From Acidimicrobiaceae bacterium (GTDB taxonomy: Bacteria > Actinomycetota > Acidimicrobiia > Acidimicrobiales > Bog-793), in the NCBI GenBank assembly GCA_027459565.1, contig DAIDIA010000137.1, positions 1 through 6,019 of the forward strand: DNA of 6,019 bases. Reading direction: 5' to 3'. Both the position numbers and the translations under genes were made by a program. The notes under the pieces are model-generated. The model made no database searches. It worked only from the letters and a program-made list of their open reading frames with translations, and was not told the DNA's origin. Of the stretch, positions 1-4,573 are shown one piece after another; positions within the stretch are counted from its first letter, which is position 1; each line of letters starts with the position of its first letter.

Positions 1-684
1 GACCGTCTGGGGGGTCTGGGTTCCCCAGACAATCCCCTGATGGAGATCGGTGATGCGTAACGAGTCATTCTGCGCATAGAACTTGAACATCAGCTGGTCG
101 AGTGTCTTGGTCATGTGATACACCGAGCCCGCATTCGCAGGATGCAAGATCTCGCGCTCGATGTCCCCGTCCGGGGTCGGAACCTTCACGGTGAGGTAGC
201 CCTCGGGGATCGGAGCAGATCCAGACCAGCCATATCCGTACACGCCCATGGTCCCAAGGTGCACAACCGCGATATCGAGACCGGAATCGACAATCGCGGC
301 AAGGAGGTTATGCGTACCCGTCACATTGTTGTCGACCGTGTACCGCTTGGTCTTCGAAGTCCGCATCGAATAGGGAGCGGCGCGCTGTTCGGCAAAGTGT
401 ACGACCGCGTCGGGACGGAGAGAGAGAAGCACACCTACGAATCGGTCGTATTCCTTGGCAAGGTCCAAATTGACGAAACGAATCTCGTTGCCCGAGACCT
501 CCTTCCACGCCCGGATACGCTCGCCGATCGGCCGGATCGGCGTCAGCGACTCGACCTCGAGCTCGATGTCGATGTTTCGGCGACTGAGGTTGTCGAGGAT
601 CGTGACCTCATGTCCGACGTCCGAGAGATGAAGCGAGGTCGGCCAACCACAGAAGCCATCGCCGCCAAGCACCAGAACCTTCAC
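1..684 (-). CDS. sqdB: UDP-sulfoquinovose synthase (SQD1/SqdB), N-terminal 228 residues, cut by window edge
   Basis: This enzyme makes UDP-sulfoquinovose from UDP-glucose and sulfite using bound NAD. The product is the head-group donor for the sulfolipid SQDG, or for sulfoquinovosyl glycans in some archaea. The frame starts at a GTG and stays open to base 1. It is an extended SDR: a Rossmann GGDGFCG at residues 7-13, the NAD-ribose region D31-N32-L33 followed by R35-R36, and ESLTPI at 45-50. Motifs close to plant SQD1 follow: HFAEQRAAPYSM at 96-107, LGTMGVYG at 143-150 with the catalytic-type Thr145, Y189-x3-K193, and DLHQGIVWGTQT at 213-224. SQD1 proteins are about 390-400 residues, so roughly the last 165 are missing. 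GTG is chosen because GAGGAG lies 7 bases upstream and the protein then begins directly with the MKVLVLGGDG strand. Expected partners such as sqdX would lie outside the window. Family assignment is firm; whether the product is SQDG is inference. Confidence 0.93.
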   Translation of the reverse strand, partial: MKVLVLGGDGFCGWPTSLHLSDVGHEVTILDNLSRRNIDIELEVESLTPIRPIGERIRAWKEVSGNEIRFVNLDLAKEYDRFVGVLLSLRPDAVVHFAEQRAAPYSMRTSKTKRYTVDNNVTGTHNLLAAIVDSGLDIAVVHLGTMGVYGYGWSGSAPIPEGYLTVKVPTPDGDIEREILHPANAGSVYHMTKTLDQLMFKFYAQNDSLRITDLHQGIVWGTQTPQTV

Positions 685-691
685 AATTAAT

Positions 692-697
692 CTCCTC
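692..697 (-). promoter_or_regulatory. Ribosome binding site that fixes the GTG start of sqdB
   Basis: Read on the minus strand, GAGGAG stands 7 bases before the GTG at 684-682. No ATG at the right place in this frame would give the complete Rossmann motif, so this site decides the start. Confidence 0.75.
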
Positions 698-720
698 TAG
701 GCGGCGCAAGATACCCGTGC

Positions 721-745
721 TGGCCGACCAACTATTCGTCGGCCA
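721..745. repeat. Perfect 8-bp inverted repeat, 9-base loop, in the sqdB leader
   Basis: TGGCCGAC at 721-728 is the exact reverse complement of GTCGGCCA at 738-745, separated by an AT-rich 9-base centre. It lies 37-61 bases upstream of the sqdB start and downstream of the candidate promoter at 792-820. It would therefore be either an operator or a leader hairpin. No T-run follows on either strand, which argues against an intrinsic terminator. The repeat is certain; the role is inference. Confidence 0.6.
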
Positions 746-791
746 TCGTAGTTACGAACCGGATGCCCCATGGAGATATTGACAGACGAAG

Positions 792-820
792 TTATTAGGC
801 ATCTGTGAAAACAATGGCAA
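792..820 (-). promoter_or_regulatory. Candidate sigma-70-type promoter for sqdB
   Basis: On the minus strand TTGCCA (820-815, five of six matches to TTGACA) is followed after 17 bases by TAATAA (797-792, a weak -10 with three matches). Transcription would start near 785 and give a leader of about 100 bases that contains the inverted repeat at 721-745. The spacing is ideal but the -10 is poor. Confidence 0.3.
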
Positions 821-1088
821 ACTCCCTGTTCCTCAGGCGTGAGGGGAGGTCTTGCCGCAACCGGTTGGAGCTGTTGTTCCCCCGGTGCCCAAGGAATGAC
901 CGGGTGCCCCGGCCCGACTTCTGGCGTTGGCCCATCGGAGCGCTGTCGAAGGCGCCGTTCAGCTCCCCTCGGGATGCCCTCAAGTCAGTCTGACGATCCC
1001 GGCTCGTATGATCGGCTGAACGGCGCGAGGTTTTCTGTGCGGTTGCCCCTCGCGATCCAATGTTCGACAAGGCAATGGGGAGGGTGCG

Positions 1089-1904
1089 ATGCCATCGGTC
1101 CAAAGTGGAGAGTCGCGGATCCATTTCGAAGAGCTCGGGTCCGGCCATCCGATGTTATTGATCGCCCCGGGCGGGCTGAGCTCCTCGATTACGAAGTGGG
1201 CGAACGCAACGATCAATCCGCTTGAGGAATTCATCGGGGATTTTCATCTCGTCGCAATGGATCAGCGCAACGCCGGAGGCTCTCGCGCGCCGTTTCGCAT
1301 CGATCAACCCTGGGACGCCTACCTCCGGGACCAGATCGCCGTCATGGATGCACTCGGTTTCGGGCGGTTCCACATCTTCGGATGCTGCATCGGCTGCTCC
1401 TTCGCTCTCAAGCTCGCGCACACGCACCCGGATCGGGTGAGCGCGGTCGTTCTCGAACAGCCAATGGGTCTCATTCCCGGGAATCAGCAGGGTTGGAGGG
1501 AGCGCTGCCACGACTGGGTGCGCGAGCTCACTGGCGACCGAACGGACCTCGACGAGGCCGTCGGGCATCGATTCGTCGAAACGATGTGGCGCGAGGACTT
1601 CATCGCGAGTCTGTCGCGCGCCGAGGTCGGAGCGATCCGGGTCCCGACCTGTGTTCTCCCTGGAGTAGATGAAATCCACCCCGGAACGATTGGTCTGGAG
1701 ATCGCAGAGCTCATCCCCGACGCGACGGTGGTCTCGCCCTGGAAGGACACGCCCGAACATGCGCGAGACGCAACCGCGAGGATCCGCGAATTCCTGTTGT
1801 CAAACGTCTCCCGGGATCCGAATGAGGCTATGTCGTCCGAGCACCCTGCATGGCGACCGCCTCAATCTCGACAAGGAACTGCGGACGCGCCAGTCGATCG
1901 ATGA
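1089..1904 (+). CDS. Alpha/beta hydrolase with a cysteine at the nucleophile elbow
   Basis: This is a cytosolic alpha/beta-hydrolase-fold protein of 271 residues, probably cleaving an ester, lactone, thioester or C-C bond; the substrate is unknown. Visible landmarks are the oxyanion-side APGG at 26-29, the family motif DQRNAGGS at 58-65, the nucleophile elbow G98-C99-C100-I101-G102 where Cys100 replaces the usual Ser, the acid Asp194 in GVDEIHPG, and the catalytic-type His224 in TPEH. A Cys-Asp-His triad of this kind is known from dienelactone hydrolases; other families also have a Cys variant. The start has GGGGAGGG 5 bases upstream. The fold should end near residue 240 (REFLLSNV). The last 25 residues are polar and are encoded opposite the 3' end of the RidA-family gene. 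The gene is divergent from sqdB across 404 bases and convergent with RidA. The fold is firm; the function is not known. Confidence 0.88.
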   Translation: MPSVQSGESRIHFEELGSGHPMLLIAPGGLSSSITKWANATINPLEEFIGDFHLVAMDQRNAGGSRAPFRIDQPWDAYLRDQIAVMDALGFGRFHIFGCCIGCSFALKLAHTHPDRVSAVVLEQPMGLIPGNQQGWRERCHDWVRELTGDRTDLDEAVGHRFVETMWREDFIASLSRAEVGAIRVPTCVLPGVDEIHPGTIGLEIAELIPDATVVSPWKDTPEHARDATARIREFLLSNVSRDPNEAMSSEHPAWRPPQSRQGTADAPVDR

Positions 1905-2256
1905 CGACAAGCGTGTTCGCAGGATACGGACCTGCTCCGAGAATCTCCGGAAAGATCTCTCCGCGCGTCTCGACAAAGGTCGGTACATGTTGTGCTCCGA
2001 CGATATAGGTGGTGAACTTCACGACGTCACGAAAACTCATCCCGCCCGCCTCTAACACCACACCGATATTGGAAAATACCTGCCGGACCTGAGCGGCAAA
2101 ATCCCCCTCTCCAACCGTGGAGCCATCGGAAGCTGCCGAGATCTGGCCGGCGATGTAAAGCGTCGACGATGGTTCTGTGATCTTGACTCCCGGAGAGAAC
2201 ATGCCACCTGAGGTACCGAGACCCTCGGGATGGAGGAAACGAACGGGCTCGGTCAT
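1828..2256 (-). CDS. RidA/YjgF/YER057c/UK114 family protein (enamine/imine deaminase-like)
   Basis: Rid proteins are small trimers. Canonical RidA hydrolyses reactive 2-aminoacrylate and related enamines, and other subgroups serve in catabolic pathways such as RutC. The 142-residue length is typical. Features are YIAGQIS at 34-40, a central helix Q56-VRQVFSNIGVVLEAGG, FRDVVKFTTYI at 75-85, the YPANTLV segment at 111-117, Arg121 where canonical RidA has its carboxylate-binding Arg, and the terminal VEIEAVA at 129-135. The segment after Arg121 (LARPQFLVEIEA) is one residue longer than in E. coli RidA, so deaminase activity on aminoacrylate is not assured. AAGGAG lies 5 bases before the ATG. It sits 42 bases downstream of the SDR gene on the same strand and is probably co-transcribed with it. 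Its last 77 bases overlap the convergent hydrolase gene. The family is firm; the subgroup is uncertain. Confidence 0.92.
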   Translation of the reverse strand: MTEPVRFLHPEGLGTSGGMFSPGVKITEPSSTLYIAGQISAASDGSTVGEGDFAAQVRQVFSNIGVVLEAGGMSFRDVVKFTTYIVGAQHVPTFVETRGEIFPEILGAGPYPANTLVVIDRLARPQFLVEIEAVAMQGARTT

Positions 2257-2298
2257 GATCTCTCCTTCGATGCTACGGATACGGATAATACGGCGCGG

Positions 2299-3057
2299 TC
2301 ACGAGACTTTCGTGCTGACGATCTGACCATTCTTGTCACTCAGAACGAGGTCGAGCAGGACGCTTGCGGGAACATCGGGCGAGAGCAGGTCACCGGCGAG
2401 ATAGCGCTGCATGAAACGCTGGTGAAAGTCCTCGCCGACCACCGATGGATCCTGAGACCTGATGAATGTCTGCATCTCCGTATCGACGATTCCCGGACGA
2501 AGGGCGTTGACGGTGACTCCGCTTCCCGAGACCTCCGCCGCGAGGTTCAGTGTGTGCGCTTCGAGTCCGGACTTTGTCGTTACATAGGCGTTGTAAGCAT
2601 CTTCGCGGTGGAGGTTACTCACCGCTCCTGTCGAGATGTTCACGATCCGTCCCCAGCCATTTGCGCGCATCGGACCGAGCAGCAGATGCGACAGACGCAC
2701 CGGCGCGAGAAGATTGATGGCACAGGCGTATTCCCATGCGTCAATGTCAATTGTCGCAAACGCGCCGAGAGGGCCGACGACGGCGGCATTGTTGACCAAG
2801 ATGTCGATCAGACCAAAGGCCTGTTCGGCGTCTCTGCAGATGGACTCCATCGCCGCCGCGTCCACGACGTCGGCAACTCCGGCGGTCGCTCGGCCCCCAT
2901 CGGCGACAATGGTCTCGACAGTCGCCTCCACCTCATGCTGGCTCCGTGCGACAACCACCGTTGCCGCGCCGGCGCGTGCGAGTGTCCGCGCAATCGCCTG
3001 GCCTATTCCGCGGCCCCCACCGGTCACCAACGCCACATGCCCAGACAGATCTGGCAT
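2299..3057 (-). CDS. Short-chain dehydrogenase/reductase (classical SDR)
   Basis: A 252-residue classical SDR, expected to oxidise or reduce a hydroxyl/carbonyl with NAD(P) in the cytosol; the substrate cannot be read from sequence. It shows the TGGGRGIG cofactor loop at 12-19, the NNAA motif at 89-92, Asn115 (INLLAP), a Ser/Thr pair S142-T143 at the catalytic Ser position, Y158-x3-K162, and RPGIVDTEM at 187-195. Ala37-Arg38-Ser39 after the second strand weakly favours NADP. An ATG at 3084 would add nine residues but has no ribosome binding site. The ATG at 3057 has GGAGG 4 bases upstream and gives the usual SDR beginning, so I chose it; the candidate promoter at 3087-3114 also fits this start. 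It appears to be the first gene of an SDR-RidA operon and is divergent from the MDMPI-family gene. Confidence 0.93.
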   Translation of the reverse strand: MPDLSGHVALVTGGGRGIGQAIARTLARAGAATVVVARSQHEVEATVETIVADGGRATAGVADVVDAAAMESICRDAEQAFGLIDILVNNAAVVGPLGAFATIDIDAWEYACAINLLAPVRLSHLLLGPMRANGWGRIVNISTGAVSNLHREDAYNAYVTTKSGLEAHTLNLAAEVSGSGVTVNALRPGIVDTEMQTFIRSQDPSVVGEDFHQRFMQRYLAGDLLSPDVPASVLLDLVLSDKNGQIVSTKVS

Positions 3058-3086
3058 CGATCCTCCAATCTCATGGTCTCCCATGC

Positions 3087-3114
3087 ATTAGATCAGGTTT
3101 CCCGCCGGCTACAA
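3087..3114 (-). promoter_or_regulatory. Candidate promoter for the SDR-RidA operon in an 82-base divergent region
   Basis: On the minus strand TTGTAG (3114-3109) is followed after 16 bases by TCTAAT (3092-3087, five of six matches to TATAAT). The start of transcription would fall near 3080, giving a leader of about 23 bases to the SDR start at 3057. A plus-strand TACAAA (3110-3115), a possible -10 for the divergent gene, overlaps the -35. A 6-bp inverted repeat, TCCCGC (3100-3105) and GCGGGA (3121-3126), brackets this overlap and could be an operator. All by-eye matching. Confidence 0.35.
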
Positions 3115-3139
3115 AATGGTGCGGGATTAGGATTTCCCC

Positions 3140-3886
3140 ATGTCAAGCTTCCCGCTTTCCAGTGCGGACTACCAGAGTTCCTTTAAAGACGAGGCCGCCG
3201 CCTTCATCGCGGCGTATCGCCGTGCAGACGTTGACGAGATCGTGCCAAACTGCCCGCAATGGAACGTCGCGCAGCTCGGCGCACACATCGGTTCGATCTA
3301 TCACCGCATCGCGGAACTCCTCCGTACCAACTCCATGGAACCCTTGGATCCAAAAGATTTCCCTGCTCCTGCAGATCCGCACGAGGTCCTCGCTTACTAC
3401 GAGGAGGGGATGCACAGACTCTCGAACGAATTCGTCGACCTCGACCCGGCCGCCCCGATCTGGACCTTCGCAGGGATCTCTCCGGCACTGTTTTGGATGC
3501 GACGGATGACGCACGAGACCATGGTCCACGCATTTGACCTCGATGGAATCCATCCGCCCGTGCATGAACCCGACCCCCGGGTGATTGCGGACGGCATCGA
3601 CGAGTTCTTCACCGCCCAACTCAGGCGAAGACTCGCCCGACAGGAGGTGAACGGACTGAACGGAAGGTTGGCGCTCGCAGCAACGGACAGCAAGGATCGC
3701 TGGGTGATCGGACTCTTCCCCGATCACCTTGAAATCCTCGTCGGCGATGCGACCGCCGATGCGGAGATCTCAGGGAGGGCCCATGACCTCCTCATGTTCC
3801 TCTGGGGACGCGGGTTCTCCTCTGCGCTCGACAGATCCGGGGACCTCGACCTCGTTGCGACCTACCACCGCGACGTACGGCTCTAG
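3140..3886 (+). CDS. Maleylpyruvate isomerase-family (MDMPI, DinB-like) probable mycothiol-dependent enzyme
   Basis: A 248-residue protein with the two-domain layout of the mycothiol-dependent maleylpyruvate isomerase family: an N-terminal DinB-like four-helix bundle (about 8-140) and a C-terminal alpha/beta domain (about 150-245). The metal-binding set is complete: His49 in LGAHIG, then Glu126 and His130 in THETMVHAFD. In Corynebacterium glutamicum MDMPI the equivalent ligands have the same Glu-x3-His spacing. The NCPQWNVAQLGAHI and AHDLLMFLWGRG segments (residues 37-50 and 214-225) are also typical. Mycothiol use follows from the family and is limited to actinobacteria. Most members are not maleylpyruvate isomerases, so the substrate is open. 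An AGGA lies about 7 bases before the ATG. It is divergent from the SDR gene, suggesting shared control, and ends 20 bases before the stop of the convergent CMD-family gene. Confidence 0.87.
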   Translation: MSSFPLSSADYQSSFKDEAAAFIAAYRRADVDEIVPNCPQWNVAQLGAHIGSIYHRIAELLRTNSMEPLDPKDFPAPADPHEVLAYYEEGMHRLSNEFVDLDPAAPIWTFAGISPALFWMRRMTHETMVHAFDLDGIHPPVHEPDPRVIADGIDEFFTAQLRRRLARQEVNGLNGRLALAATDSKDRWVIGLFPDHLEILVGDATADAEISGRAHDLLMFLWGRGFSSALDRSGDLDLVATYHRDVRL

Positions 3887-3906
3887 GGCAACGGCGCGTC
3901 GTTCGG

Positions 3907-4500
3907 CTAGGAAAACTCTGGCTTAACGCCTTCGGGAAGTGGCACACGGAACACCCGCAGCGATAGCGCGGTGTATTCGTAGAATCCGACAAGCACCACG
4001 AGGTCAACAAGGACAACATCACCGAGCGTCTCGGATGCTCGTCGATAGAGCTCGTCACCGAGATCGTGCTGAGCGACGAGCGAGGAAGCGACCTCACGCA
4101 CGAGTCGCTCGCGCGGCACGAGACTCTCGATGTCCCGTCCATCTCGCAACGCCAGAATCTCCTCATGGCTCAATCCCGCGACCTCTCCGATTGCACGATG
4201 AGCGTAGAACTCGAACTCGCTTCGGTGATGTCTTGCCACCTCCAAGATGGCGATCTCGCGGGTGCGATCGTCAAGCTGCGTCCGGTAGCGCACAGCAGCG
4301 CCAAGCTGCTGGGCGGCCTCGCCGAGTTGGGGATCAAACAACATTGCGTTGAATGGGCCGTGCATCCTCCCGGCTTCGTCCGTCATCGGAGTTGAGCGCG
4401 GCGTGTTTGATCTGGGTCCGCCGAGAATGCGTTCGTACAGCTCGCGCTGAGCCGCATCGAGATCGTCCATTCCAAGCCATCTCAGTCGCCCGTGGAGCAC
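3907..4500 (-). CDS. Carboxymuconolactone decarboxylase (CMD)-family protein without the AhpD CxxC pair
   Basis: A 197-residue all-helical CMD-family protein. From the GTG start, typical segments are DDLDAAQRELYERILGGPR at 12-30, HGPFNAMLFDPQLG at 47-60, the LDDRTREIAILEVARHH helix at 76-92, EFEFYAHRAIGEVAGLS at 95-111 and EEILALRDG at 113-121. AhpD-type members carry a CxxC thiol pair here; this protein has no Cys at all and has Glu97 and His101 instead, so a peroxidase role is unlikely. A hydrolytic, decarboxylating or purely structural role is possible. The frame is open far upstream to 4758, but that part overlaps holB and does not resemble the family. I chose GTG at 4500 because GGGAGG lies 6 bases upstream; the ATG at 4470 would cut into the conserved start. 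It follows holB after 73 bases on the same strand and may be read through from tmk-holB. Confidence 0.85.
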   Translation of the reverse strand: MLHGRLRWLGMDDLDAAQRELYERILGGPRSNTPRSTPMTDEAGRMHGPFNAMLFDPQLGEAAQQLGAAVRYRTQLDDRTREIAILEVARHHRSEFEFYAHRAIGEVAGLSHEEILALRDGRDIESLVPRERLVREVASSLVAQHDLGDELYRRASETLGDVVLVDLVVLVGFYEYTALSLRVFRVPLPEGVKPEFS

Positions 4501-4573
4501 CGCGTTCCTCCCTCTGGTTCTGTGGCCAGCGAATCCGCGGCCGTTGCGATCCTGTGGCCGAGCGTCAGGCGCC
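4501..4573. other. holB-CMD gap with an 8-bp direct repeat at 32-base spacing
   Basis: CTGTGGCC occurs at 4520-4527 and again at 4552-4559, a 32-base period, with a CCGCGG palindrome at 4535-4540 between them. The gap has no T-run terminator on the minus strand, so read-through from holB into the CMD-family gene is plausible. The repeats are exact but short, and could be chance. Confidence 0.3.
4507..4514 (-). promoter_or_regulatory. Ribosome binding site that fixes the GTG start of the CMD-family gene
   Basis: On the minus strand GAGGGAGG ends 6 bases before the GTG at 4500-4498. It separates the true 197-residue gene from the longer open frame that overlaps holB, and it is stronger than anything before the internal ATG at 4470. 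Confidence 0.75.

Larger units (their letters stand above)
685..1088. other. 404-base intergenic region between divergent sqdB and hydrolase genes
   Basis: I see no convincing gene here. Reading frames are open on both strands at 795-1148 (minus), 805-993 (plus) and 839-1225 (plus), but their translations are rich in Arg, Ser and Pro, carry no recognisable motif, and two run into the hydrolase gene. A start-less minus-strand frame is also open from about 993 to 698. The region does hold a perfect 8-bp inverted repeat (721-745), a candidate sqdB promoter (792-820), a GC-rich CCGGG-TGC-CCCGG palindrome (900-912), an 11-bp GTCAG-T-CTGAC palindrome (984-994) and a TATGAT hexamer (1007-1012). The TATGAT could be a -10 element for the hydrolase, but no good -35 sits at normal spacing. 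At 404 bases the region is long beside the other gaps in this window, so a small RNA or a decayed gene cannot be excluded. Confidence 0.5.

Noticed and set aside
115..690. Plus-strand open frame of 191 codons
   Set aside because: It is the antisense shadow of sqdB; its translation is rich in Arg and Asp with no family signal, whereas the minus strand gives clear SQD1 motifs.
779..807. Plus-strand TTGACA at 779-784 as a promoter for the hydrolase
   Set aside because: No acceptable -10 hexamer lies 16-18 bases downstream, and the gene start is some 300 bases away.
795..1148. Minus-strand open frame of 117 codons in the intergenic region
   Set aside because: It overlaps the hydrolase start, has an Arg/Ser-rich composition and matches no family I recognise.
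1089..2256. Hydrolase plus RidA as a RutD/RutC pyrimidine-degradation pair
   Set aside because: No rutA, rutB or flavin reductase is present, the genes are convergent rather than in one operon, and the Cys nucleophile does not point to RutD.
3058..3084. Nine-residue N-terminal extension of the SDR to the ATG at 3084
   Set aside because: No ribosome binding site precedes it, and it would lie at the predicted transcription start; the ATG at 3057 has GGAGG and the normal SDR beginning.
2230..3186. Plus-strand open frame of 318 codons
   Set aside because: Antisense to the SDR and the RidA start. The minus strand carries TGGGRGIG, NNAA and Y-x3-K; the plus-strand product has no recognisable domain.
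3840..3960. Bidirectional terminator between the MDMPI-family and CMD-family genes
   Set aside because: Only weak short inverted arms and no flanking T-run are visible in the 20-base gap; the imperfect similarity around the two stop codons looks like chance.
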